The notes: a model not told the origin generated them from the sequence alone. Counted from the first letter of the stretch, positions 25,873 to 34,319 are shown. The stretch is DNA of 64,000 bases from Pirellulales bacterium (GCA_019694455.1 JAIBBY010000018.1:1-64000); one strand, 5' to 3'. Made by a program: numbers and translations.

Positions 25873-26745
25873 CTACACACGCCGCCTGCGCAGTAGATAC
25901 AGCGCGCCCAATGGCAGCGCGGCAAGAGCCAATACGAATGTCTGCGGCTCTGGGACGCCGCAAATAAAGACGCCCGAGTCCATATAGCCGTCCTTGTTGT
26001 CGGCGATGATGAACGAGAGGGTGTTATTCTTGCTGCCTGGCGCCACCTTGGCGGTGATCTCCAGAATCGGATTGCCCCCCGGCGCAAGCACCCACGACAT
26101 GGCGGTGCCGGGGTTGTTCACGCTGGACGACGGCAGCAGGTCGGGGTGGTGCATTTCCATAGGCTTGCCATCGACGAGCGCGATGTTGGTTCCGTTGAGA
26201 AACGCGGCGAAGACGTCGTTGAAGAAATAGTCGTTCGCCGGCAGCGGCGCTTGATCGGTGCCGAACACCAACTTGAAGCTGATCGTGTCGGCGTTGCCGA
26301 CCATGTCGAAGGTGAGATCGAGCTTGGTGAAGTCGTGAAACGAATAGCCGCCCCAGCCAAACGGTGTGGCGATGGGGTCAAGCAAAGAATCGTAGGCGAA
26401 GGTGCCCGTCTTGTAGTTGACGCTCAATACCTTGCTATCGGGACCGGTGCCGAAGTCGGCGGCGTTGCCGGTGGTGAGCACGATGCCGTCGCAGTCCAGG
26501 CCGTAGGTGTCGGGCGCGGGGCCGGTCGTCTTGAATACGCCGCTGCTGGCCAATCCCAAACCGGGTATTTGCTGCACTTCGGCGAGATTCGACGAGGTGA
26601 TGACGGCGCCCGGACCCAGTCCGAGCGCGGCGCCAAGCTGATTGGCGTCGACATTGTTGGTGACCACGATCGCCCCTTGCGCCGAAGTGTGCGCAATGGC
26701 GGCGATCAGCGCGCAGCCTATCCAAACGGTCAATCGATGTTGCAC
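25873..26745 (-). CDS. PEP-CTERM protein with choice-of-anchor L domain
   Basis: 290 residues from a GTG start preceded by AAGG. Signal peptide about 1-24 (LTVWIGCALIAAIAHTSAQG). The body matches the choice-of-anchor L pattern: a start IVVTNNVDANQLGAALGLG, then GIVLTTGNAADFGTGPDS, FTFDM-like strands (LDLTFDMVGNADTISFKLVFG) and SFIIADNKDGYMDSGVFI. The C-terminus is VPEPQTFVLALAALPLGALY followed by LLRRRRV, a full PEP-CTERM signal (motif, hydrophobic span, basic end). Such proteins are exported, then handled by exosortase at the membrane (family knowledge). Surface or extracellular role. No operon partner. Confidence 0.85.
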   Translation of the reverse strand: MQHRLTVWIGCALIAAIAHTSAQGAIVVTNNVDANQLGAALGLGPGAVITSSNLAEVQQIPGLGLASSGVFKTTGPAPDTYGLDCDGIVLTTGNAADFGTGPDSKVLSVNYKTGTFAYDSLLDPIATPFGWGGYSFHDFTKLDLTFDMVGNADTISFKLVFGTDQAPLPANDYFFNDVFAAFLNGTNIALVDGKPMEMHHPDLLPSSSVNNPGTAMSWVLAPGGNPILEITAKVAPGSKNNTLSFIIADNKDGYMDSGVFICGVPEPQTFVLALAALPLGALYLLRRRRV

Positions 26746-27179
26746 GTGCCTTGCCTGTGTTCCGTGAGCCAGCCAACCTGTCGTCGCGGCGGCAATTCAA
26801 CCAAGCGAACGAGAATCTCGGCGCATGCGCAGCAGCGCAGGCGGAAAATGCGGATGAGAAATTGACGTCCGAGACCGCGATCGCTTCGACGAGTTTTGCC
26901 GAACGGGACGCGTGGCTTGGCTACATTAGCGGTCTCAAATCGGTTCCGAGAGCGATGAACTTCGCTCTGACAATATACCCGTATAGTTACCCGAATTTGC
27001 CGCGTCAATCGGGGGGGATGGTAATTTGCCACGCTCGCGAGGGCGGCGACCGCCTATGCGGGTTTTGCCGCCCAACGGCAGCGCATGCGATGCGTCGCCA
27101 GCGGGGGGTGGCTACTGCCGAAATGCGTCTGTTCGGTACAATTACCCCTAGAAATTTATCGTACTGGCCACTTCTGGCC
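26746..27179. other. Intergenic region upstream of the guanidine exporter
   Basis: About 430 bases between the PEP-CTERM gene (leftward) and the riboswitch. Contains the divergent promoters. AT-rich patches near 26970-26995 are candidates. No gene is supported; the open frames here have no ribosome binding site or family signal. Confidence 0.45.
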
Positions 27180-27219
27180 CCGGACGAGACGCGCCGTACC
27201 CGGTCACGAAAGACGACGC
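27180..27219 (+). ncRNA. Guanidine-III riboswitch
   Basis: The sequence starting CCGGACGAGACGCGCCGTAC (27180-27199) and continuing CCGGTCACGAAAGACGACGC follows the known guanidine-III (ykkC-III) class almost base by base: P1 CCGG (27180-27183) with CCGG (27200-27203), conserved ACGAG, GTACCCGGTC, and the pseudoknot strand P2 GCGCC (27191-27195) with GACGC (27215-27219). P2 has one C/A mismatch. It lies 21 bases before the start of a Gdx/SugE exporter, the expected partner. It should bind guanidinium and switch translation on. Confidence 0.9.
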
Positions 27220-27236
27220 CTGAAACAGGGAGTCGT
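27213..27236 (+). promoter_or_regulatory. Shine-Dalgarno-sequestering hairpin competing with the riboswitch
   Basis: ACGAC (27213-27217) pairs with GTCGT (27232-27236) and CCTG (27219-27222) with CAGG (27226-27229) around an AAA loop. The right arm covers the AGGGAG ribosome binding site (27227-27232), 8 bases before ATG 27241. The left arm is the same strand that forms P2 of the guanidine pseudoknot, so the two folds exclude each other. Confidence 0.75.
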
Positions 27237-27240
27237 TGTC

Positions 27241-27555
27241 ATGGCGTGGCTGCTGCTGATTGTGGCGGGCATTCTGGAAGCGGGCTGGGCGATTGGACTG
27301 AAGTACACCGAAGGCTTCACGCGTCCGCTGGCCACGATTCTGACCGTCGTGGCGATCTTCGCCAGCATGCTTTTGCTCGGTCTTGCCGCCAAGTCGCTGC
27401 CCATCGGCACTGCCTACGCCGTGTGGGTCGGCATTGGCACGGCCGGCACGATTTTGCTCGGCATCTTGCTGTTGGGCGAGCCAGCCACACCGGGCCGGCT
27501 GTTCTTTCTGGGCCTGCTCCTGGTCGCGATTGTCGGTTTGAAGGTCACGGCGTGA
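27241..27555 (+). CDS. sugE: Guanidinium exporter, SMR family (Gdx/SugE)
   Basis: 104 residues with four membrane helices, the standard SMR size. MAWLLLIVAGILEAGWAIGLKYTEGFTRP has the essential Glu13 of helix 1 and the Gdx-type ending of that helix. Next come helices TILTVVAIFASMLLLGLAAKSL, IGTAYAVWVGIGTAGTILLGI and LFFLGLLLVAIVGLKV. Gdx proteins are homodimers that export guanidinium in exchange for protons across the inner membrane (family knowledge). ATG 27241 is fixed by AGGGAG 8 bases upstream. The guanidine-III riboswitch directly before the gene supports guanidine as substrate over general drug export. Confidence 0.95.
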   Translation: MAWLLLIVAGILEAGWAIGLKYTEGFTRPLATILTVVAIFASMLLLGLAAKSLPIGTAYAVWVGIGTAGTILLGILLLGEPATPGRLFFLGLLLVAIVGLKVTA

Positions 27556-27760
27556 CTTTGAGACGACTTCCGCGGCGCGGCCCGATGAGCAGGCGATGGA
27601 GGTGCGTCGTTTTCAACATAGCCGTCGAGACAACTTATGCGTCGCGCGAAACCATTGCGCTACTTGCGCGGTTTAATTCGTAGGACTGTCGTGCGCCGCG
27701 GAGCCGCGCGACTTGCCCCCAAGTGGTGGGGGCTTCGCGCGGACTGCACCCGAGTTGGCA

Positions 27761-29839
27761 ATGACCGAAAGCTCGACATCCCCTCTCGCCGCGCCTGATC
27801 GGCAACGACTATTCGGCAATCGACGAGCGCTGGTAGTAGCCGGCACGCTCCTGTTGCTCTTGGTTGGGGGCTGGTTGGCTCATGGCCGGAACCCACTAGA
27901 AGCGGTCATTGGCGCGCCTGGCATCGGCGCGTTGGCCGCAGTGGTGATCGTGTTGGTCGCGCCATGGTTTGCGCCGCGCGGCTGTAGCACGATGTCTTGG
28001 CGCGAGCTGGTTGTTTGGGCGGTCGCGTTCGGGATCGGCGCGTCGCTCGCGCAGAATCTGCTCCGCGTGGCTGGGTATTTTCTCTGGTTTCGGCCGCTGC
28101 CAGTCAGCTTTACGGATTACTTTGTCACACTTCCCAGCGTCATGTGGTGGCTGACGCCGCTGGGCGAAGTGGCAATGTTCCTAGCGCTGGCGCTATGGGT
28201 GAAGCTTGCCGGGCGGGCGTTGTCTGGCATCGATCAGCGGGCCCTGGCTCTGGCGCTATTCGCCTTTGTGGCGGTCCTGGACACAGTGGGCTATGTGCTT
28301 GGCGATCGGCTGTATCCGATTTCGCTGGTGATCGTGTCTCTGGGAGTCGCCACGATGATCAGCCGACGCTGGCAACGACTGCCGGCGCGTGTGCCAATAC
28401 GGATCGCGATTGGCGCGACGGCGATTTGCTTGTTGCTGGCGATTGGCGGTCGCTGGGCGTCACGGCCCGCACCGCCTCCCGACAACCCCCCGCTTGGCCC
28501 ACCGAATGGCAATGCGCGTCCCAATATCGTGCTCGTCACGCTCGACACGGTGCGCAAACACAATCTGAGCCTCTACGGCTATCACCGCGATACTTCGCCG
28601 GCGCTGGCGCGACTGGCCGCGCGCGGCGTGACCTTTCGACAGGCGTATGCTCCTTGTTCGTGGACCTTGCCCACGCATGCCTCGCTCTTTACAGGCGAAA
28701 TGCCGCACACGCATGGCGCCACGATCTTCGACCCCTTGCCAGAGAGCGCATGGACGCTGGCCGAGGCGCTGCGCGAAGCCGGTTATGCGACCGGCGCCTT
28801 TGTGGGCAACTGCAGCTACTGTAGCGCGCGAACGGGGCTTGGACAGGGCTTTGCGCGCTACGAGGACTTGCCGATCACGCGGCGCACCCTCTTAAAGACG
28901 AGTTACGTGGGAGGGGCTCTCTGTGCGGTGTTGCTCAATCAGCAGAGCTACGATCCGCGGATGTCGGCCGCCGAGGTGAACGCTCGGTTCCTGCATTGGC
29001 AACGGCAGCAGACTGGTCGGCCGTTCTTTGCCTTCGTCAATTACTATGACGCCCATTTTCCGTACTATGTGCCCGATCCGCGATTCGACCGCTATACCAC
29101 ATTGAAAGACCCGCAGGCGCGCTGGGACATGCTCTGGCGCTGGGTCGCACAACTGCCCGACTGGCGGCCGACGCAGCCAGACGAGATCGAGTACGCGATC
29201 GGCGCCTACGATGGCATTGTGCGATACGTCGACCATCAGCTTGGCGCCATGCTGGATGAGCTGCAACAGCGCGGCGCGCTGGACAACACGATCGTGGTGG
29301 TCACCAACGATCATGGCGAGCATTTTGGCGAACGCGGCCATTGGTTGCACGGCGCCACGCTCTATCGGCCGGTGATCGAAGCGCCGCTCGTCATCTCGTA
29401 TCCGGCCAAGGCGCCAGCGGGCCGAATGCTGGAGCGGCCGGTGTCGCTGGCTGATGTGCCCGCCACCATTCTCGACCTGGCCGGAATTACTCCGTCGCGA
29501 CCGCTGCCGGGCGTGAGTTGGGCCCTCGGCTGGAGCGATGAAGCACCTCAACCGGTCTTTGCCGAAGTATTGTCGGCCGATCGCAACTTCGCGCATTTGA
29601 AGTCGGTGATCGCGGATGGCTATCACTACATTCAGGCCGACGACGGAGCGCCTGACGAGCTATATCGGTTGGAGGACGGATTTGCCGAGGCGACCAATCT
29701 GGCCGAGACGCCCGCCGGGCGTAGGCTGCTGCCGCGGTTTCGCGCGCTGGTGAGCGCGGAATTCACCGCGCAACCGCAGACTGCCCAGCGCAGGAGGGGG
29801 GCAGTCTGGCCATTGGTCTGGGGCGCTTGTTGCCGCTGA
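27761..29839 (+). CDS. Membrane-anchored sulfatase-like protein (alkaline phosphatase superfamily)
   Basis: 692 residues from ATG 27761 (an in-frame ATG at 27713 is possible). The N-terminal ~235 residues hold six or so hydrophobic helices. A Pro-rich link (PAPPPDNPPLGPPNG) leads to the sulfatase-type domain: PNIVLVTLDTVRKHNLSLYGY (metal Asp), CSWTLPTHASLFTG at the active site, and VTNDHGEHFGERGHW (metal Asp/His). The nucleophile position aligns with Thr in WTLPTH, not with the Cys or Ser needed for formylglycine, so it may be a phospho-transferase or phosphatase-type member rather than a true sulfatase. The active domain should face outside. First of a plus-strand cluster of related enzymes. 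Confidence 0.85.
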   Translation: MTESSTSPLAAPDRQRLFGNRRALVVAGTLLLLLVGGWLAHGRNPLEAVIGAPGIGALAAVVIVLVAPWFAPRGCSTMSWRELVVWAVAFGIGASLAQNLLRVAGYFLWFRPLPVSFTDYFVTLPSVMWWLTPLGEVAMFLALALWVKLAGRALSGIDQRALALALFAFVAVLDTVGYVLGDRLYPISLVIVSLGVATMISRRWQRLPARVPIRIAIGATAICLLLAIGGRWASRPAPPPDNPPLGPPNGNARPNIVLVTLDTVRKHNLSLYGYHRDTSPALARLAARGVTFRQAYAPCSWTLPTHASLFTGEMPHTHGATIFDPLPESAWTLAEALREAGYATGAFVGNCSYCSARTGLGQGFARYEDLPITRRTLLKTSYVGGALCAVLLNQQSYDPRMSAAEVNARFLHWQRQQTGRPFFAFVNYYDAHFPYYVPDPRFDRYTTLKDPQARWDMLWRWVAQLPDWRPTQPDEIEYAIGAYDGIVRYVDHQLGAMLDELQQRGALDNTIVVVTNDHGEHFGERGHWLHGATLYRPVIEAPLVISYPAKAPAGRMLERPVSLADVPATILDLAGITPSRPLPGVSWALGWSDEAPQPVFAEVLSADRNFAHLKSVIADGYHYIQADDGAPDELYRLEDGFAEATNLAETPAGRRLLPRFRALVSAEFTAQPQTAQRRRGAVWPLVWGACCR

Positions 29840-30314
29840 GCGCGCGCCGATTTTATTTCATCGCGCGAAACCAATCGACGACTGCGGTGTTGCGCTGCCT
29901 GATGAGGTCTGAGCCTCGCGCGATTGCCAGTCGGAATCCCACTAGCGAGGGGGCGCAGAGCAAGATTCTCGATGAAATAAAAATCACGCGAAACTCAACT
30001 GCCGCCTGATCGGTTATAAGCAGTAACGAGGCGAAGCATGAAGCGACGTTCGCGTCGCGCCAGCTAGCGCCTCGTTCGATTTTTGGGTGACGACACGGCG
30101 CGCACACCACCGCCAGCTTGCCGGCGGAATGGTTACCTCAAAATGCGTGACGGGGGTCATGAGCATTTCTGTGCAATCGATCGTCTTGCCAGTCAACGAT
30201 CGGTGTCGCTGCCCTACGAAGTCGTGATTTGACAGGCGGCGCACCGCGACGAGCGTGCGTGCGCCAATGCGTAGGGAATGCGTTGCATCTGGGGCGGTGT
30301 GAGGAGTTTCGTTC
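29840..30314. other. Gap between sulfatase-like gene and the small-protein gene, with an inverted repeat
   Basis: About 475 bases without a supported gene. A 15-base inverted repeat, starting GATTTTATTTCATCG (29849-29863) and answered by CGATGAAATAAAAATC (29970-29985, one extra A), encloses about 105 bases; both copies are followed by CGCGAAAC in the plus direction. It may be the terminator region of the sulfatase-like gene or a mobile remnant. The rest shows nothing. Confidence 0.5.
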
Positions 30315-30473
30315 GTGGAAAGCTTGGTGCTGTTTTCGTACATCGGCCCGGATACGGTTCTCCCCTTAGGCTCCATGTTGACCGCCGCGACCGGACTGGC
30401 GCTGGTCTTTTGGCGACAACCGATGGCCGTGTGCAAGCGGCTATTCGCCTTGGCGAAACGCGGCGAGAAATGA
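30315..30473 (+). CDS. 52-residue membrane-segment small protein
   Basis: GTG start at 30315 with GAGGAG 8 bases upstream. The protein reads (M)ESLVLFSYIGPDTVLPLGSM and goes on through a second hydrophobic part, LTAATGLALVFW, to a basic end KRLFALAKRGEK. One membrane helix or hairpin is likely. From memory, very similar small proteins (LFSYIGPET.LP) occur in other planctomycetes next to phosphatase-superfamily genes, but this was not searched. It ends 28 bases before the phosphodiesterase-like gene, so both are probably translated from one transcript. Function unknown. Confidence 0.75.
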   Translation: MESLVLFSYIGPDTVLPLGSMLTAATGLALVFWRQPMAVCKRLFALAKRGEK

Positions 30474-30501
30474 GCGCCGTCATGCGCGGGCCGAGCGGCT
30501 G

Positions 30502-32349
30502 ATGTCGCCAATTCGCAAGGTCATCGCGATCGGGCTCGACGGCTTGGCGTTTCAAATTGTTGAGCCGCTGTTGCAATCTGGTGGGTTGCCGCACCTTGCC
30601 CGACTGCGCGACTTGGGGGGCTATGCGCGCCTGGCCACGACGCTGCCGGCGCAAACGCCGGTCGCATGGTCGACCTTCGCCACCGGGGTGAACCCCGGCG
30701 CGCATGGCATCTTCGATTTTGTGGGCCGCGATCCGCGCGCCTACCGCGTGGAACTGGCGCTCAATCGCTACCAGCAGACCAGTCGGTTGTCCCCCCCCAA
30801 GGTGGTTAATCTGCGCCGCGCCGCGCCATTTTGGGATAATCTCTCGGCGGCCGGCATCCCTTCCATCGTGCTCCGCTGTCCGTGCAGCTACCCGCCCGAT
30901 GCGCTGCGCGGCCGACAATTGGCCGGCATGGGCGTGCCCGACCTGCGCGGCGGCTTTGGCACGGCGACATTCTTCACCACGGCCGCGGATTGTCTGGCCG
31001 GCGAAAGCGAACTGGTTCAACACGTCGTCATCGACGGTGTCGGCGGCATTGAAACGACGATCCGCGGCCCGCGACAGGCGCGCGGCGACCTGGAGTGCCG
31101 ATTGTCGATTCGCGTTGACCGCGCGGCGCGCCGGGCTACGGTGCAGTCCGACGGCGACAGCGCGCCAGTCACCGTGCGCGAGGGGGAGTGGAGCGACTGG
31201 CTGCGTCTGCGTTTCAAAACGGGCCTGCTTTCGTCCGTGCGCGGCATGGCGCGATTTTACTTGTCGCGTATAGAACCGCAGTTCGAGCTTTATGCGTCGC
31301 CGATCAACTTCGAACCCGCCGCGCCGTTGTTCCCGATCAGTTCGCCGCCGTCGTACGCGGGCGAACTGGCCGACGCGATTGGCCCCTACTACACCACCGG
31401 CATGGTCGAGGACCACAACGGACTATCGAACGGCCGCCTTGACGAGGCTGCGTTTCTCGATCAGTGCCATCAGGCGCTGGCTGAGCGCGAGCGGATGATG
31501 CTGCACGAATTGGCGCGGCACGACGAGGGATTGTTTTTCATCCTGTTCGACACGCCCGATCGCTTGCAGCACATGTTTTGGCGCTATCGCGATACGGATC
31601 ACCCCGCCAATCGAGGCCGAGACCGCGGCGACTTTGCCCAGGTGATCGAAGAACACTATATGGCCTGCGACGAGATCGTGGGTCGCGCGCTCGCGCACGC
31701 CGACGACCAGACATTGGTGATCGTGCTCAGCGATCACGGATTTGGCGGTTTTCGACGTGGGTTCAACATCAACACCTGGTTGCGCGAGCAAGGGCTGTTG
31801 GCCTTGAAGTGTGGCCACGCGCCGGAGGAATGCACGGCCGACGGACTCGACGCGATCGATTGGCGACAGACGCGCGCGTATTCCATTGGCTTGTCGGGCA
31901 TCTACCTCAATTTGGCCGGCCGCGAAGGGCAAGGCACGGTCACGGCCGACGAGGCGCCACGACTGGCGTCTGAAATTTGTCAGCGTCTGACTGGCCTTGC
32001 CGATCCCGCGACGGGCGAGATTGGCGTTCGCGTGGCGGTTCCGCGCGGTCAGGCGTATCACGGCGCTTACGTCGGCGAAGCGCCCGATGTGCTGCTCAAG
32101 TACGCCGGGGGCTATCGATCGTCATGGGCGACGGCGCTGGGGGGGCTTGGCGCCACCAGTTGGGAAGACAACACCCGGCTTTGGAGCGGAGATCACATTG
32201 TCGATCCCGAGCTTGTGCCCGGTGTGCTGTTCATGAATCGCCCCTTCGACACATCGGCCGCCAGCATGATCGACATGGCGCCGACGATTCTGGCCGCTCT
32301 GGGACCGGGCAAGACGGCGGCGATGGAAGGGCGGTCACTGCTGCTATGA
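30502..32349 (+). CDS. Type I phosphodiesterase/nucleotide pyrophosphatase family protein
   Basis: 615 residues of the alkaline phosphatase superfamily. Metal and nucleophile regions: KVIAIGLDGLAFQIVEPLL (Asp), TLPAQTPVAWSTFATGVNPG (Thr nucleophile in TPVAW), DTPDRLQHMFWRY (Asp and His), and IVLSDHGFGGFRRGFNINTWL (Asp/His). The middle (about 190-280) is a strand-rich insertion. No signal peptide, so it may be cytosolic or exported with partner help. Such enzymes act on phosphodiesters or nucleotide sugars (family knowledge); the substrate is unknown. Its stop codon overlaps the start of the next gene (ATGA), a sign of translational coupling. Confidence 0.88.
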   Translation: MSPIRKVIAIGLDGLAFQIVEPLLQSGGLPHLARLRDLGGYARLATTLPAQTPVAWSTFATGVNPGAHGIFDFVGRDPRAYRVELALNRYQQTSRLSPPKVVNLRRAAPFWDNLSAAGIPSIVLRCPCSYPPDALRGRQLAGMGVPDLRGGFGTATFFTTAADCLAGESELVQHVVIDGVGGIETTIRGPRQARGDLECRLSIRVDRAARRATVQSDGDSAPVTVREGEWSDWLRLRFKTGLLSSVRGMARFYLSRIEPQFELYASPINFEPAAPLFPISSPPSYAGELADAIGPYYTTGMVEDHNGLSNGRLDEAAFLDQCHQALAERERMMLHELARHDEGLFFILFDTPDRLQHMFWRYRDTDHPANRGRDRGDFAQVIEEHYMACDEIVGRALAHADDQTLVIVLSDHGFGGFRRGFNINTWLREQGLLALKCGHAPEECTADGLDAIDWRQTRAYSIGLSGIYLNLAGREGQGTVTADEAPRLASEICQRLTGLADPATGEIGVRVAVPRGQAYHGAYVGEAPDVLLKYAGGYRSSWATALGGLGATSWEDNTRLWSGDHIVDPELVPGVLFMNRPFDTSAASMIDMAPTILAALGPGKTAAMEGRSLLL

Positions 32350-32885
32350 AGTTGATCCTAGTCGTGTTCGAGGGGAAAACTGCCGCGGAGTTATTGCGCG
32401 ACGAGCGGCCGGAAACGATCGACTATTTGATGTCGGTCGGCGCCTACGGCCGCGTGGCCTGGGATGCGCGCTGCGATGTCGAGTTGGCGGAACTCGAAGC
32501 GATGATCGACCGGCTGGCCGGAACCACGATCCGGCTGGCGCACGGCAGCGCAGCGGCCAGTGAGATCGACCAAACCCTTGGCTCGCTGCTCGAATCGCAG
32601 ACGGATGAAGTCGCCCTACTGCTGCTGGCAATTCCCAAGGACGCGGCGGCAGTCGGCGACGATGCATATTTCATCCTGGCGGCCGCCAATTCTCCGCTTG
32701 CGGGAGAGTTGGAAAGCATTGCGTGGCAAGACTTGCCGCCGACACTTCTCGCACTTGGGGAGCATCCGATTCCCCCTTCGCTGGCGGGTCGGCCGTTGGC
32801 GGCCCCCCTTTCGGCCGAAGAGATGGCGGCGCAGGCCGATGAGCTAGCTCGCGAGCGGCTGCGCGGCCTGGGCTACATAGAATAG
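32346..32885 (+). CDS. Companion protein resembling the N-terminal piece of an alkaline-phosphatase-superfamily enzyme
   Basis: 179 residues. ATG 32346 overlaps the upstream stop as ATGA, so translation is coupled. The start KLILVVFEGKTAAELLR, then PETIDYLMSVGAYGRVAWD, resembles the first strand and helix of phosphodiesterase or phosphomutase-type proteins (normally L.VGLDG... L.....GAYG.L), but the metal Asp is replaced (FEG) and no DHG motif follows. So it is probably not an active enzyme by itself and may be a partner or regulator of the enzyme upstream. The C-terminal half, with LAIPKDAAAVGDDAYFILAA and DLPPTLLALGEHPIPPSLAG, keeps the order seen at the end of such enzymes. Function inferred only. 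Confidence 0.7.
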   Translation: MKLILVVFEGKTAAELLRDERPETIDYLMSVGAYGRVAWDARCDVELAELEAMIDRLAGTTIRLAHGSAAASEIDQTLGSLLESQTDEVALLLLAIPKDAAAVGDDAYFILAAANSPLAGELESIAWQDLPPTLLALGEHPIPPSLAGRPLAAPLSAEEMAAQADELARERLRGLGYIE

Positions 32886-33035
32886 CCAGCGATGGGCCGT
32901 GATCCGCCGTGCGAACCGATTTCGCCGCGACTGCGCCGGTGGGTTCATTTTGGCCGCGATTGCCCTTAGACTTCGTCTACCAAGAATCGCCAGCGTTCGG
33001 TTGGCGCCTGCCAAAACTCGCCCCCAGAGGCACAC

Positions 33036-34301
33036 ATGCCGCGAACAGCTTATGCAATCTCCATGGTGTTAGTTTGCTTGTTGGCCGCGATTTGCCTGCC
33101 GGCCTGCGGCCGTGCGGACGAAATCGACACCAGTCCCTTGCCGCTCGATATCGTGGTGGCGTTTCCCGACCTTCAATGGGCTGGCTGGACTCCTGAGCCC
33201 GAGAGCGGCCTGCCGGTGGCGCTGCGGCCCATCTTGGTCACGCATGCGGGGGACGGCAGCAACCGCGTCTTTGTGCCGACACAACATGGCATCGTGCATG
33301 TGCTGGCCAGCCCCGATGCGCCGCGTGAGACAGGGGTGTTTTTGGACATCACCGATCGGGTGTCGTACGACGACAAGACGAACGAAGAAGGCTTTTTGGG
33401 ACTGGCCTTTCATCCGCGCTATCAAGAGACGGGGGAGTTCTACGTCTACTACACCAACCGGCACGCGCCGCATCAAAACGTGGTGGCGCGCTATCGGGTA
33501 AGCAAAGACGATCCGAATCGCGCAGACCGCGACTCGGAGGAGATCTTGATGACCTTCGACAAGCCGTTCTGGAATCATGACGGCGGCACCATTTGCTTTG
33601 GACCCGACGGGCATTTGTATATCGCCATCGGCGATGGAGGCGCTGCCAACGATCCGTTTGGCAATGGGCAAAAGCTGTCCACGCCGCTCGGCAAGATCTT
33701 GCGAATCGACATTGACGGTCGCGACCCCGGATTGGCCTACGCCATCCCCAAAGACAATCCCTTTGTGGATCAAAAGCAAGCGCGCCCCGAGATTTGGGCC
33801 TATGGCCTGCGCAACGTGTGGCGCATGGCTTTTGACCCGGTCACCGGTTTGTTATGGGCCGCCGACGTGGGGCAAGACACCTGGGAAGAGATCGATCTGA
33901 TCACGCGCGGCGGCAACTATGGCTGGAACATCCGCGAAGGGATGCACCCCTTTCCCAAGGCCAAAGGCAAGGCGCGCGGCAAGCTGATCGACCCCATCTG
34001 GGAGTATCATCACGACGTGGGCAAATCGATCACGGGCGGTCATGTGTATCGCGGCAAGCAGATACCCGAATTGGAAGGCTACTATCTCTATGCCGACTAC
34101 ATCGCTGGCCGGATATGGGCGCTCAAGTACGATCCGGCCACGCGGCGCGTGGTCGCCAATCGGCCGATTCCCTGGCCGCCGGCGCTGCCGATCTTGTCTT
34201 TTGGAGAAGACGAGCAGGGCGAAACGTACTTCACCACGCATACGTTGACGGGCGAAGGGGTGTTGCGTTTCGCCCCCAGCAAGCGCACCGCGAACAAGTA
34301 G
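33036..34301 (+). CDS. Secreted PQQ-dependent sugar dehydrogenase family protein
   Basis: 421 residues. Signal peptide about 1-27 (ISMVLVCLLAAICLPACGRA); the Cys in PACG may instead be a lipoprotein anchor. The body is a six-bladed propeller of the soluble glucose/aldose dehydrogenase type: THAGDGSNRVFVPTQHG, EEGFLGLAFHPRY, NHDGGTICFGPDGHLYIAIGDGG, LGKILRIDIDG, IWAYGLRNVWRMAFDP, GQDTWEEIDLITRGGNYGW and GGHVYRGKQIPELEGYYLYADY. These are the usual PQQ and calcium loops, with the catalytic-type His in FWNHDGG. It would oxidise a sugar in the periplasm. Monocistronic; convergent with the sialidase-like gene, 18 bases between stops. Confidence 0.9.
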   Translation: MPRTAYAISMVLVCLLAAICLPACGRADEIDTSPLPLDIVVAFPDLQWAGWTPEPESGLPVALRPILVTHAGDGSNRVFVPTQHGIVHVLASPDAPRETGVFLDITDRVSYDDKTNEEGFLGLAFHPRYQETGEFYVYYTNRHAPHQNVVARYRVSKDDPNRADRDSEEILMTFDKPFWNHDGGTICFGPDGHLYIAIGDGGAANDPFGNGQKLSTPLGKILRIDIDGRDPGLAYAIPKDNPFVDQKQARPEIWAYGLRNVWRMAFDPVTGLLWAADVGQDTWEEIDLITRGGNYGWNIREGMHPFPKAKGKARGKLIDPIWEYHHDVGKSITGGHVYRGKQIPELEGYYLYADYIAGRIWALKYDPATRRVVANRPIPWPPALPILSFGEDEQGETYFTTHTLTGEGVLRFAPSKRTANK

Positions 34302-34319
34302 CGCTTGCCCAGCGCGCGA

